Assembly (NCBI GenBank): GCA_002077045.2
Contig: KZ111140.1
Span: forward strand, 2,395,732 to 2,459,731
Length of the DNA: 64,000 nt
Direction: 5' to 3'
Source of the DNA: Rachicladosporium sp. CCFEE 5018
Taxonomy: Eukaryota; Ascomycota; Dothideomycetes; Cladosporiales; Cladosporiaceae
Numbering within the stretch: the stretch's first letter is position 1; each line of letters begins with the position of its first letter. Positions 8,128 to 18,850 of this stretch are shown here, in pieces. The notes beneath the pieces were generated by a model. The model did not search any database. It was given only the letters and a program-made list of their open reading frames with translations, and was not told the origin of the DNA. A program made the translations under genes and the position numbers.

Positions 8128-10651
8128 TCATCCCTCAACAGTAGCCTCTCCCCTTCCCCTCCCACCTCTACCCCTTCCTCTACCCCGCGCAGCACCTCCT
8201 CCCCCCCTTACACCCTCTCCGAGCCCAGCAGGCGGCGGCGCATTGTTATAACTCTGCGGCTTGAACGCCGTATTATTCCTCACAACCCCCTCAGTAGGAT
8301 CACTGTTATCCACCATCGTGTACCCGCCGCGATTTCCTCCGCGGCCGCGAGGTGCAAACCCATTACCGCGAGGCGCACTGTTGTTGAGCGGCTGCTGTTG
8401 CGGTGCTGTGGCAGAGCCAAGCCCACCGCGGCCGCGAGGCACGAAACCATTGCCACGCGGCGCGTTGCCGTTCATGGGCGGTGGACCGCTGCCGCCACCT
8501 CGAGGCACGTGGTGGCCGTTCATACCTACGCCTGCCACGGCGCCACGGAAAGAGCCGCGGAGTGGTCCAGGGGCAGCGGCAGGTTCTCAACTGCGCGCCT
8601 GGTTGTCCGTAGCCGTTACTACCTCCTCTCGCACCTCCCGCGCCTCTGAGCGGCAGAGACTGCTGCACGGGCTGTCTTGCGGCTGCCGCAGCGGAGAGGG
8701 AGAGGACCTGCCGCTCACTGAGGTTCAGCACGGCGTCTGACGGAACTGTGCTGCCGCGGAAGGGCGAGCAGCGCTCGTTGAGTGTAGTGCCACCCATGAA
8801 CGTGAAGTCGAAGACTACGTCGAGCAGCATTGCGCGAGGAGTGCGTGTCAGTCCAACGACAGTGCCGCGCATGGCGATGGGGACTTTGCCCGAATCGAGC
8901 ACGTAGACAACACGGTCGCCGATCGTGAAGCGCTGGCCTGCGGTGCGCTGTTCGGCGTCCTGGGGCTTGAGCAGGGCAGAGCGAGGTATGTTGTTGATCT
9001 TCTTGCCAGTGATTTGGCCTGCTGCATTGTTATTCTTGTCTGCTGCGGCTTCGATGAGTTTGACGGTCGTCTCATCGAGCTGCTCAGCTTCGAGGGGTAC
9101 CCGGTCGAAGCCCTTGGTCTCATTAGATTTGAGCCAGGCACCAATCTCTTTCATCTTCTGCTTGGCTACCTGAGGATCGGAGTAGAACGTCGTGTCTTCC
9201 CAGCCGTCGCCTTGCGGGTTTGCGGCGATAGTAGCGATGAACTCAGGGAACTTGGTCATGTAGGCTGCGAGCAAGTCGATGGCTTTGCGGGAATACTCCC
9301 AGCCTGAGTTGCCCTTCCGACTGTAGCCCAGGACCTTCAACTTCTTAGCCTCGAACTTGAGATTCAGACCCAAATTCAAGCGTAGGCCAGAGGAGTTGAC
9401 GTTGAAAGCCGACGTCAACTTCGACAGAACGAGAGGATGCAAGTGCAACATCTTCGTCACCTGGTAGCTGGGGTAGTACGGGTCGCGGCCCTCAGACTGC
9501 TGGGCGATGTTGTGACCAAACTCCTGTTCGCGGACCGTGAGCGTGCTGACCCAGACCTCTGCTTTCTCGCCATCGGCGCTGTGGCCAGTAACCTCCAGCG
9601 GACGACCGTAGGCCATGTCACCGAGGAAGAAAGCCTTGGTGCCGATCGCGAACTCTTCGCTCATAGGTAGAGCCTCCTTCTCCAAGAAGCGCTGATCTTC
9701 GGATATGACCTCGACGACGACGGTTTGCGTCGCGTAGTCCGGCTCCACGCCAGGGATTGGCGCGTACTGCTTGATCGTTGCTCCAGACTCCGTCTTACGT
9801 AGTCCGACAAGAGGCTCGACCTGGATCAAACTCTCGACAGAACCGATGATCATGCCCAACCGCTTAGAGTAGGTAGACTCGATTCTGTTCGCCTTCCTCT
9901 TGAAGTCGGACATGTTGTGCGGCTGGTGCGGAATTTGTTGCACGTTCGCTCCAGTCGCAGGCTGGGAGGAGTCCACCAAGGTGTATGTAAACATCTCGTC
10001 GGTGACGCTGATCACCTTGACCTCTTGCAGGAAAGGGTAGTTGACGTGCACGGCTTTGTCCAAATAATTGCGTGCTGTTGTAGCAGTGTTCTTCTCCTCG
10101 CCTTCGAGCAGAGTGACGACCATACTCTCGTTTCTGCTCTCCGATTGGAAGATCGACACGCCGTGGAAGCCGAGCTGCCCAGCGTGGGGCAGTGTGTGCA
10201 GTGACGGGAAGCCAGCCAAGGCACTCGCTCCCAGCTTCACTCCTTCGATCAACCCAACATACACATCGAGCCCGTCCATAGTCGGCAGCTCGAAGATGTT
10301 CTCGATGCACTTGCAGTGATCCAGATCAGGAAAGACGCCAGGCAAACTGCTCGGGTATGTGAAGTCGGTGTTCTTGTCGTACACGAACTTCATCGTCGTG
10401 CCGAAGCTGTTGCGGATCTTCTCGTCTTCGGTCAGAAACGGATCCTTTGTTGCCATTGCGGGTAGCAGACGCGTCTCATCGATGAATGGAATCTTGACCA
10501 CGGCCTCCCATTCCTGCTTCTTTCCGTTCATGTCCAATTCGAAGTCGCGTGGGTAGAAGTCGATGATTGGACTCTTGGGATTCGTCATGAGGTCGTGATA
10601 CACTGTTGGTACAATGCTCTTACTGCGATCCGGCAGCACACCCATCAGCTG
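8128..10651 (-). pseudogene. XRN1: XRN1 3' portion, frameshifted and cut by the N gap (copy 1)
   Basis: This is the C-terminal ~60% of the 5'-3' exoribonuclease Xrn1, the main cytoplasmic enzyme that degrades decapped mRNA. From 10651 down to about 8657 it appears identical to copy 2. At 8584-8585 there is one extra T (ggttctc against ggtctc in copy 2). The frame then leaves the RGG-rich tail and runs through a Trp/Arg-rich missense stretch to a stop at 8363. The correct tail frame resumes intact and reaches the same stop at 8128. The 5' half, including the whole catalytic domain, is absent because of the gap. It may be a pseudogene, a truncated but active enzyme, or a sequencing error. Confidence 0.85.
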
Positions 10652-10751
10652 NNNNNNNNNNNNNNNNNNNNNNNNNNNNNNNNNNNNNNNNNNNNNNNNN
10701 NNNNNNNNNNNNNNNNNNNNNNNNNNNNNNNNNNNNNNNNNNNNNNNNNNN
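10652..10751. other. Assembly gap of 100 N
   Basis: Exactly 100 N separate XRN1 copy 1 from the truncated uL1m gene. A round 100 usually marks a scaffold join of unknown true length. Both flanking genes are cut mid-frame. The contig on the left ends inside a stretch that looks identical to 28070-30063, a common place for an assembly to break or be joined wrongly. Confidence 0.97.
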
Positions 10752-11408
10752 TACCTCCGCGCAGCTGAAGTAGGCGTCTCTCCAACAGTCTCCAAATACG
10801 AACTCCACATCAAGCTCAAAACACCCAAAAACGGCGCCGTAGTGCGGAATCGAATGCGACTTCCTCATCCCGTCAAAACCGACCTCCGGATCTGCGTGAT
10901 AGCGCCGCCTGACTCAGCGGCAGGCAAAGCAGCGAAAGCCGCCGGAGCCTCGCTAGTAGGCGAAGAACACGTCTTCGACATGATCAGAGAAGGCAAGATC
11001 GACTTCGAACGCTGCATCTGCCACACAGACTCCCTAGCAAAGCTCTCCAAATCCGGCGTAGCCCGAATACTGGGCCCGAGAGGTCTGATGCCCTCAGCGA
11101 AGACCAATACAGTGGTCAAGGACGTGTCTACGAGTGTGAAGGACATGGTGGGTGCATCGGAGTACAGAGAGCGGGCAGGCGTCATTCGAATGGCTATAGG
11201 GCAGCTGGGTTTCACGCCGGAGGAAATGCAGAGGAATATTAGGGCTTTTGTGGAGGCGCTGAAGAAGGATATGGCTGGGCTGAGCGATCGGACGGCGAAG
11301 GAGATACATGAGGTTGTGTTGAGTTCGACGCATGGGCCGGGGCTGAGTTTGAGTGGGGAGTTCAGGAGTGCGGAGAGTGTACCGACGGCGGATCTGAGTA
11401 CGCTATAG
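10752..11408 (+). CDS. MRPL1: Mitochondrial large-subunit ribosomal protein uL1m, 5' end lost in gap
   Basis: The visible frame starts at the gap edge and gives 218 residues to the TAG at 11406-11408. It matches the uL1 family: the LRICVIAPP strand, GEEHVFDMIREGKIDFERC, and the signature GVARILGPRGLMPSAKTNTV with downstream KDMVGASEYRERAGVIRMAIG. Bacterial-type uL1 in a fungus is the mitochondrial protein that forms the L1 stalk near the tRNA exit site. The missing N-terminus should hold the mitochondrial presequence and first ~50-100 residues. It converges with SPO11 (stop at 11588). Confidence 0.88.
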   Translation, partial: YLRAAEVGVSPTVSKYELHIKLKTPKNGAVVRNRMRLPHPVKTDLRICVIAPPDSAAGKAAKAAGASLVGEEHVFDMIREGKIDFERCICHTDSLAKLSKSGVARILGPRGLMPSAKTNTVVKDVSTSVKDMVGASEYRERAGVIRMAIGQLGFTPEEMQRNIRAFVEALKKDMAGLSDRTAKEIHEVVLSSTHGPGLSLSGEFRSAESVPTADLSTL

Positions 11409-11587
11409 AGCCGTATGAAGCAGTTAATCGAAGACTTGTCGAGAAGCAATCCGAGTGCCCGCACCGCCAGCGATGAGTGCCGTGTCGCAGATCGCATCCC
11501 AGCGAGTATGCATGCGACGCGCGCCACACGAAAGCCTTGCTTGTACATGTGCGTTACAGAAGCGAGGGCTTCCGCACAAGCGAAGGT

Positions 11588-13148
11588 CTATAGGCAGGGG
11601 ACGACAAACGGCAACGCACTCGCAAGCAAATTTGCCATTCCGTCCGGCGTTGCATCAAGCAATTGCAATTCGGCCTTGAACCCTAGCATTAGCATTTTCT
11701 GCAGCTCCTGTCGCATCTCCTCCTCCTCCGCCAGAACGCCCCATTCTAGCATGAGCTTTGCTCTCTTCCGATCACGTAGAGTCAAGGGCAGCAAGCCTTG
11801 ACCACTGTGCGTGTCGTCGCTCGCATTGGCAAGAGCGCTGCTGCGCAAGCCCAGCCATTGCATACCCGCTAGCTTGAGCCCAGCGTGCTCGTTGCTGAGT
11901 CTGGCAGAGCCGTGCTTGTAGGTCGTGAAGATCGCTAGGCCATCTGGGTCGAAGTCGACAAGTCCATAGACTGGTGGCGAGGCATAGCCATTCTGCGGCA
12001 TTGCTACCGACAGAAATTGCAGCAAAGCACGTGTGGCGATGTCGGGGTAGCCTTTCGCTGTTATGAGGATCCCCTGGCCGGAGTGCTGTCGCCAGTACGG
12101 CGATGCAGCGACCGAACGGAACGTGGCTTCCTTCTCGATGACCAAAATCCAGGAGACGGTGGAGAGGCTAATGGAGAGGATGTCACGCATAGGTGGCACT
12201 AGGATACCCTCGGCATCTGCATCTGCACACAAGCTCGATCCATCTCGACGAGTGAAAGTCGCGGCACCCAAGATGAGACCCTTTGCTACGGCAGTCACAT
12301 TGAGCGCCGATCGTGGGACGCCGAAGGTGTATGCGATATCGTCGACGTATCGATCGACGGTCGACTGCTTGTTGAACAGCGCAGGGTCGCGGTAGTAGAT
12401 GTCGCTACTGTGACATTAGCATAGATGTCGTCTGGGATATCAGCCTGCTTACCGCTTTGACAAGACTGTATTGTTGCGTAGTCCTTCATGCACCAGCTCG
12501 AGAATGCGCGTGACGACAGCTAATACAATTGGGTCAGACCGGCAAGGGGGCTGTGAGGTGGCGTGCTCACTAAATCGCCATGCCTCCATCTCTGATCTTC
12601 CAGGGAAGCAGAGCCGCCGCTCTGCCTCCAGGTGCTCGTCAGTAATGGTAGCAGCTTCCGAGCGTCTTGTGGAGGACCTGGGACGATGCTTCAGAGTCAC
12701 ACCCATCTGGCCAGTCTCGTTCAGTAGCACATTCATCATTTCCTCGAAGATTGTCTCAATTCTGGTCAGTACATCTGGTCTGCGTTGTGTTAGTAGCGCT
12801 CAGATCCACTGCCCCTACATCTTGTTACCCTCGTCGATCAGCGCCGGTAGTCATGGTCATGTCATCGGTCTGCTCGGATGCATTTGCGAGCGGCAGTACT
12901 TCTGTTGGCGAGACCTCAGCATACTCGCTACTAGCCGGCGACCACATGGTATTGCTGAAGAGCTCATGCTCTGTAGCAATTCCTTCCAAGGCAGGACAGT
13001 CCATGGTCTTGTGCTCGATGTCTGTTGGAGGCATCGATGACCCATGGTCAGACTGCCAGATCTGATGCTTGTCATCTTGTGGACAACCTGTGTTGAACAG
13101 GTCTTCAAAGTCATCATCCATCGCGAAGCATTCGATTCCGACCGTCAT
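11588..13148 (-). CDS. SPO11: Meiotic DNA double-strand-break transesterase Spo11, four exons
   Basis: Spo11 makes the double-strand breaks that start meiotic recombination; it is the topoisomerase VI A-type subunit. Inferred exons on the minus strand are 13148-12829, 12779-12571, 12519-12453 and 12404-11588, giving about 470 residues. The introns are 49, 51 and 48 bp with GT..AG ends, and the first has a CTAAC branch. Joining gives EAWRFTVVTRILEL and then the catalytic motif KRDIYYRDPALF, with tyrosines at about 202 and 203, the second being the expected nucleophile. The Toprim domain shows IEKEATF (acidic residue) and VDFDPDG. The last intron ends CAGTAG; using TAG restores the canonical KRDIYY, while CAG would insert a Ser. 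The start could instead be the ATG at 13121. All key residues are present. Confidence 0.9.
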
Positions 13149-13328
13149 ACATCGGAGTCTCAATGGGCTGAATCAGGCTGATGAACAGAGTGAAGTGAGG
13201 TACAGTCTGAGAAATTGCCAAGGCTTCACGTGTGAAGTTCGCGCCACGCTCGAAGACGCGACTTCCTCCAAGCAACCATTGAAGGCAGCGACTTTTATCT
13301 TTTCCCGGTACCTCGCACTTACAACCAC
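13149..13328. promoter_or_regulatory. Divergent promoter between SPO11 and CAC1
   Basis: Only 180 bp separate the two start codons. It holds TCACGTG (13226-13232, an E-box) and GACGCGAC at about 13255-13262, which resembles the ACGCG core bound by G1/S factors in yeasts. Both sites are short and were noted by eye. A shared S-phase or premeiotic control is an inference. Confidence 0.4.
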
Positions 13329-15410
13329 ATGGACGACATCGTGTCTTCACCAGCTCCCGAGAAGGGGCGGAAAAGATCTGCTACCGATGAGGACTCTCCT
13401 GCACGCATACCGCTCAACTTGAAGGGAACCCAGTTCATGATGCCTTCCCCTCCAGACACCGGGGACTCTGCGAATGGGAGTCCAACAGTAGACCAGACCG
13501 ACTCTCGAGATGTATCTCCAGCACCTAGCAGCTCGGCTCTAAGTAGTATCATGGACAGCTCGATCACACAAGAAGCTTCGACTGCCACAACCGTTAGTTC
13601 CACGGCCCTGTCAAGCACTGGTCCGCCCCCTGCAAAGCGGAGAAAGCTAAGTCCGACCGAGAAGCTCGAGCAGGCTCGCCTAAAGCAGGCAAAGGCTGCG
13701 GAGAAGGAGGCGAAAGCGGCGGAGAGGGCGGAGGACAAGAAGGTGAAGGAGGAGGAGAAGCGCGTCAAGGATGAGGAGAAGCGAGTCAGGGACGAGGAGA
13801 GGCGGCAGAAGGCGGAGGAGAAGGAGGCAAAGCGACGTGAAAAGGATCTTGAAGAGGAACGCAAGGTGCAGGAGAAGATGAAGAAGGAACGTGCTCAGAT
13901 GCGGTTGGGAGCCTTCTTCCAGAAGCCCGCTACGCCATCTGGGACTGCTACCAATGATCCAGATCTCGACGACACTTTTGTCCGTGCTAGGCGCCGGTCG
14001 GTATCGTTGGGAACCTACGATGAAGTCGCAGACCAGATTGGCACTGCATCTCCCGTCAAGCTCACCCCCACACAATCAAAAGCAGCCACACCACTGCGGC
14101 CTGCAAAGCCAGGTGTCTCAGACTATCGCAGACACTTTCTCCCGTTCGACATACAGAACCACACTACCCTCGCCAGACCTTTGACAGGCCCGCGAGACTC
14201 AACCTCAGTGCAGCAGGACCAAGAGATTTTTGACCAGTCGCTGGCCGATCCATCATTGCAGGAGAAGTACGACTTAGGCTTAGTCGATTCGTACGCCAGT
14301 GTGGTCGACCTATTTTCTAGCGGGTCGAGCAGAGCGCGCGGTCTGCCACAGGAACCGATCCGTCGTGTTTTTGAGCGTCTGCATGGTAACTCCACGCAGC
14401 AGCCAGTCGACCTCACCAATGATGCCACTCCCTCAAACCCTCTGCAAGTGCTACAGTCTCTACCGCGACGATATCTGCACTTCGATGAAGATGTGCGGCC
14501 CGCGTATTTCGGCACTTACACAAAGCCCTATTCCCCTCGGTCGATCAAACGCCTCTGTCGCGATCCGTTCACTCGGGCCCGGAAAGACACGGAATACGAC
14601 TACGACTCCGAGAATGAATGGGAGGAGCCTGAGGAAGGCGAAGATATCCTTGGTGACGAAGAAGATGAAGCCGAAAGCACTGGTGATGCGGACGAGATGG
14701 AAGGTTTCCTCGATGATGAAAACGATGAGTTGAAGAACAGGCGCAAGTACATCACCAGTGATCTTGCACCTGTTAGCACGGGACTCTGTTGGGAAGACAA
14801 GTCCAGAAATATCATTCGAAGCACTGAAAGACACGACGAAGCAAGCGATATGACTGGAATGCAGCTCCACGTCCTGATACCTGGGTTTACCGGATGCACT
14901 ATCGATCCGTTCTGCACAACATACTGGACCAAGGAGGTGATGCCTCCGCCCACACTGCCTGCACGAGAGCCAGGTGCCAATGCGTTCTCGCAGCTGTCTC
15001 GTCCCCCTTTGAAAGAACGACAGAACAGCAGCAACGGCAACTTACCAGGACTTGTTGGAGCTGCGGAAGGCGAGAAAGGTCCGATCAACAGCAGTGCGTC
15101 GACAGCGCCGTCGAGCACAGGCGAGAAACGCGGTCGCAAGCCGGCTCCACGCACACTCAGTCGCGAGGATCTGGACGAGTTCAAAGATGCTGTCATTGGG
15201 AGTCAGCTTGGGAAGGCGGAGTTGTGCAAAGCATTAAAAATGAGGTACCTATGAAGCCTGTCTATTTGCAGAGTGGATCGTCTGCTTACTCTGAATTCCA
15301 GATTTCCGAAGATTCCGAACGAGGTCATCAAGGAGACCCTGGGCTCGCGCTTTGCACAAGTGGGCACGAAGAGGGAGGACAAGGTCTGGCGATTCGTTGC
15401 TGTGGACTGA
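13329..15410 (+). CDS. CAC1: CAF-1 large subunit (p150/Cac1), two exons
   Basis: Chromatin assembly factor 1 deposits H3-H4 behind replication forks through PCNA. Exons 13329-15244 and 15302-15410 give 674 residues; the 57-bp intron has GTACCT..CAG ends, and splicing joins KALKMR to FPKIPNEVIKETLGSRF. Visible parts in order are a Ser/Pro-rich N-terminus, a long KER-type charged helix (about 115-190), a consensus PIP box QMRLGAFF at 190-197, the conserved RPAYFGTY at about 390, an acidic histone-binding stretch from about 413 to 460, and a C-terminal winged-helix segment (about 615-674). The last exon is essential to complete that domain. Everything expected is present. The other histone chaperone gene here, HAT2, lies at 33123. 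Confidence 0.93.
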
Positions 15411-15771
15411 GGTAGCACTTGTGCCGAGGCTGCTACGAGAAGATGGAGTGCATACAATCGGAGATAGCTGACGCGGTCGCTGAACGAAAGATAGGACGTC
15501 GCTTGCTGCATATGAGGATATATATGCTGTCACGACCACACATTCCTGGTGTCCCAGGCGAAGCTAGTGAGGCGACGGGACAGATTAGTTTGGCCAACGG
15601 ATGAATGTAGCGAGTGAAGAGACGAAAGGCTCCGGGAGATCAAGCGCCATCGAGATCCAGTGAGGCCGTTCTCAGTGCGCTTACGACCAAGTGTGCCAGA
15701 TCACACCTACATATGCTATCTACCCTACGAACTTGCACGAACCAGCGAAGTCTCTCCCTCCAAGCTTGATC
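15411..15771. other. Intergenic, CAC1 3' end to ribokinase start
   Basis: This 361-bp spacer probably contains the CAC1 3' UTR and the ribokinase promoter and leader. The ribokinase frame is open upstream of its ATG to 15691 but without another ATG. I see no other feature. Confidence 0.5.
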
Positions 15772-16831
15772 ATGCCTATGGTCAAGTCGACGAAGCCAAT
15801 GCACCCACCGTGTATCGCTGTCGTTGGCGGGATCAATGAAGACATTGTCTTTAGCATGCCCCGAGCGCCAGGAGCAGGAGAATCCTGCCCGGCGGACTCG
15901 ATGACCAAGCATCCCGCAGGCAAAGGGGCGAATATCGCCATGGCGGCGTGCCGGGCGAGAGACAAGCTCCTTAGCCCAAGTGATCGACCTACTGCGCAAC
16001 TTCGCACAGACAAAATGGAAGTCTTTCTGAACGGCGCCATTGGCGCAGACGAGCCTGGCTCTCGCCTTCTCGCACACCTCGAACGTGGTGGTGTCGAGGT
16101 GTCCCGTGTGCAAGTCATGGAAGGCGAGGCGACAGCGACTGGTATCGTCATGCTTGAGACTGCCATAAGCGACAGTCGGTGCTTCGCTTATCACGGCGCA
16201 GTGTCTACTTGGCGTATGCCAAATCCGGGTACGACTGCCTGCCTGACGTCAAATGGTGAGCCCGATCTCGTGGTCGCCAATCTGATAGCGCCGCAAGAAG
16301 AGGTAGCGAAGGCCTTCACGGCGGCTGCGAGAGAGGGAGTGGCGACCGTATTAAATCCCTTGCCCATTCAGCAGATGAACAGGGCGATCTTCGCAAATGT
16401 GACGCATCTCATGTTAAATCAGTCAGAGGCTGCAGCTCTTCGTCAAGTTGACGCCGACTCGCTCAAAGCCCATGCGGATTGGGATGAGGCTACCGACTTC
16501 TCCTTGCGCCTTGGAGTCAGCAATGTTGTCCTGACGCTAGCAGCGGACGGGGCGTATTACGCCACAGCCAGCGGTGAATCCGGGCACGTAGAAGCAGTAC
16601 AGGATGTTCAGGTCGTGGACGCAACTGGTGCTGGGTAGGTCGCTTGCTACATGTCTCCCGGGAAATATGCTTATGCTGGTCAGGGACTCTTTCATCGGCG
16701 CATACGCTGTGGAGTACGTGACACAACGACGACTGGGTGTGAGGCATACCGACGAAGCGATCAGGTCTGCCTGCCATGCTGCGGCCCGGACGATCCAGCA
16801 TATGGGAGCCCAAGACGACATACCAGACTAG
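15772..16831 (+). CDS. RBK1: Ribokinase-like PfkB-family sugar kinase, two exons
   Basis: Exons 15772-16634 and 16684-16831 give 336 residues; the intron is 49 bp. The order of motifs is that of ribokinase: CIAVVGGINEDIVF at the start, the glycine motif HPAGKGANIAMAACRA, LNGAIGADEPG, LNPLPIQQMN, LMLNQSEAAAL, and the ATP and catalytic signature VDATGAGDSFIGAYAVEY, which is only complete after splicing. The Asp of GAGD (about 289) is the catalytic base. Ribokinase phosphorylates D-ribose to ribose 5-phosphate in the cytosol. The ATG at 15778 two codons later is a possible alternative start. A different PfkB sugar specificity cannot be excluded. Confidence 0.88.
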
Positions 16832-17313
16832 GTTGTATTCGTAAGCCTGCTATCTCAGTGGCCAGAGTCAGTGAGCGGCGAGGACGATACCTAGCCTTGG
16901 GAATAGACCACTTTCGCTCCTCTTCAGTCACTCGCTGGCAATTGAAGCGGACAACTGCTTCAATTCGGACGGAAAGATATCGTGAGACCACGAGGCGCGG
17001 GAACGCGACTTTGGAGCACGGGGATAGCAGACGGACACATGATCAGGCAATGCTTTAACCAGTGAAGGGCGTTGACTCAGTGGCATACTTCACAGTCGTG
17101 AAGTGATCAGGTCGTGCCGTCCTGGCCGTGTGACCACGAGCTGCGCCTGCACTCTCTGGCACAACACCAATTCCACATGGCTTCACCTGCAAAGTTTTGC
17201 TTTCATGGGCTCGATCAAGCACGAGTTCTTCTACCTACACCATTCCTTTGTGGCAGCTTAGGCTTTGCCACCTACCATTGAGATCACCATCCGGCGCTCT
17301 CAGACCAGTCAAC
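16832..17313. promoter_or_regulatory. Upstream region of zinc-finger gene, with a 34-codon uORF
   Basis: This 482-bp spacer ends at the ATG of the C2H2 gene. At 17177-17281 there is an ATG-initiated frame of 34 codons (begins MASPAKFCFHGLD) that stops 32 bases before the main ATG and is out of frame with it. If it is in the transcript it would lower translation of the main frame. Nothing else is recognised. Confidence 0.4.
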
Positions 17314-18753
17314 ATGGGTAACGTGCCCGTACACAAACCAGGCTTCGCGAGTCCTTCCCACCCCGGGCCACGTCACAGTGCGCGCGATGCATGTATTGAC
17401 GTTGCTGTCGGCGACTCCGAGGCGAACGATGTTGGCGACCAAATACCACGCCAGTGTCAGCCAAGACGACAGATGACTGCAATGCATACCCGTCTGTACT
17501 GTGACACGTGCAAGAAAGGCGGATTCACCAGCCGCAGCTTGCCAGCCCATGTGTTCGCCGAGCACAGCGTCAAGATCTCCTGCCCACACTGTCAACTTGA
17601 CTGCTTCGCGACTCGTGAGGGTCTGGTCAAACACATTGGACCTGTCCACCGACACTTCCTGTACATCGCACACGTACAACACGAGCCAAGAGATGACGCA
17701 GACTCCATCGCCGCGGCTACGCATCTAATGCATACGCCAGCATCTGCGACTCTCGGGAGCATCAAAAGAGGAAGAATTCGGTCTACTCTCGGCAGCAACA
17801 GGCCAGTCAATCGCAACGCATATCCAGTCCAGTGTCCCTTCCCCGAGGACTGCACCATCAGGTTTGCTAGTGTGTCTAGTGTGCTATCTCATATCGAGGG
17901 CATTTCCTGCACCTCTGGCATGACGCGTGAGAAGCTCTACGAGAACGTCCTCAAGCACGACGCTTTCAGAGACATTGCCACTGTGTCCACTTCGAAAGCT
18001 CACGGTTCTATGGAGACAGTCAATGGAAGTGCTGAAGTACCCACTGCTGCGATGGGAAGCGATCGTGACGGCTCCTGGCGGGCGAGCATGAGTGCTGGTG
18101 GTGGCAGCTTCGGACAGTCCAGCCGGTCATCATCGTATGTTCCTTTTTTACGGGCTGCTACTTCCAATCGAGCTCAAGGCTCCAAGAGTCTGCCATTGAG
18201 CCACCCGATGATTGAAGGTGGAGACAATGCTCGCAGAGAGAGCCGCGACTGCGAGGGCGATGTCGGAGCCAGTATATCGCGTACTGGCATCAGGAATTGC
18301 GATCCACCGGACGGTCCACGTCCTATTGATCGCTCCACTCGCCGCTACACTGTGCAACAATGCCTCGCACTCAGGGAGAGACTGGCAAAGATGAACGCAA
18401 AAGTCTCACCTACTGCCAGTCCGACAAACCCGGTTCCGATAGACCCGGTTTTCGCAGGACTGTGGTCATGTCCGCTGTGCTCTCGCGTGTACGACGCAAA
18501 GTACAGCCTTACGCAGCATCTAGAGTCCGCTGCTCATGCGAAGGTACTCTTTCAATGTCCCACTGTGCATTCGTATCCTTCAAGACGTGGAGGCTTCCCA
18601 CACGGCTCCAAGACCTTGAGCGGGTTTGTTCAGCATCTGGAGCTCGCTCATTGTGCGGGAGCGAGCAATCTTCTTCATGCGGTCCTGGGGATCGTTGAGG
18701 AGGAGTTGAGACAGGCTGGAGGGACGAAGTTAATGCAGACGAGGGAAGGATGA
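17314..18753 (+). CDS. C2H2 zinc-finger protein (paralogue of the protein at 39680)
   Basis: The protein has 479 residues from the first ATG in this frame. It has irregular C2H2-type fingers: YCDTCKKGGFTSRSLPAHVFAEH, CPHCQLDCFATREGLVKHIGPVH, a CPFPEDCTIRFASVSSVLSHIEG finger, and near the C-terminus CPLCSRVYDAKYSLTQHLESAAH and a TLSGFVQHLELAHC element. The rest is Ser-rich linker. The segment CTSGMTREKL and the C-terminal order match the protein encoded at 39680-41271, so the two are diverged paralogues. It is probably a nuclear nucleic-acid-binding protein; the target is unknown. It has fewer fingers than its relative. Confidence 0.78.
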   Translation: MGNVPVHKPGFASPSHPGPRHSARDACIDVAVGDSEANDVGDQIPRQCQPRRQMTAMHTRLYCDTCKKGGFTSRSLPAHVFAEHSVKISCPHCQLDCFATREGLVKHIGPVHRHFLYIAHVQHEPRDDADSIAAATHLMHTPASATLGSIKRGRIRSTLGSNRPVNRNAYPVQCPFPEDCTIRFASVSSVLSHIEGISCTSGMTREKLYENVLKHDAFRDIATVSTSKAHGSMETVNGSAEVPTAAMGSDRDGSWRASMSAGGGSFGQSSRSSSYVPFLRAATSNRAQGSKSLPLSHPMIEGGDNARRESRDCEGDVGASISRTGIRNCDPPDGPRPIDRSTRRYTVQQCLALRERLAKMNAKVSPTASPTNPVPIDPVFAGLWSCPLCSRVYDAKYSLTQHLESAAHAKVLFQCPTVHSYPSRRGGFPHGSKTLSGFVQHLELAHCAGASNLLHAVLGIVEEELRQAGGTKLMQTREG

Positions 18754-18850
18754 CATTAGCAGGATCTACGACGATGACGGTCAGGCTGAAGTCCAGATCA
18801 AATGCTCATCATCCGTCAACCAGATGCTCAACAGGTAACGAATTAGATGC

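Larger units (their letters stand above)
1..10651. repeat. Segmental duplication, copy 1 (cut by window start and by N gap)
   Basis: This block repeats, in the same order and orientation, at 19463-30063. It carries the 5' end of YIH1, PRP45, a proline-rich membrane protein, an ankyrin protein, a repeat-motif protein and the 3' part of XRN1. The coordinate offset drifts from 19462 at the left edge to 19456 in PRP45 and 19412 in XRN1, so small indels have accumulated. Divergence is patchy: PRP45 contains stretches with one or two differences in several hundred bases and others with about one difference per ten bases. From about 8657 to 10651 no difference was found by eye. The block ends abruptly at the N gap. 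Confidence 0.95.
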
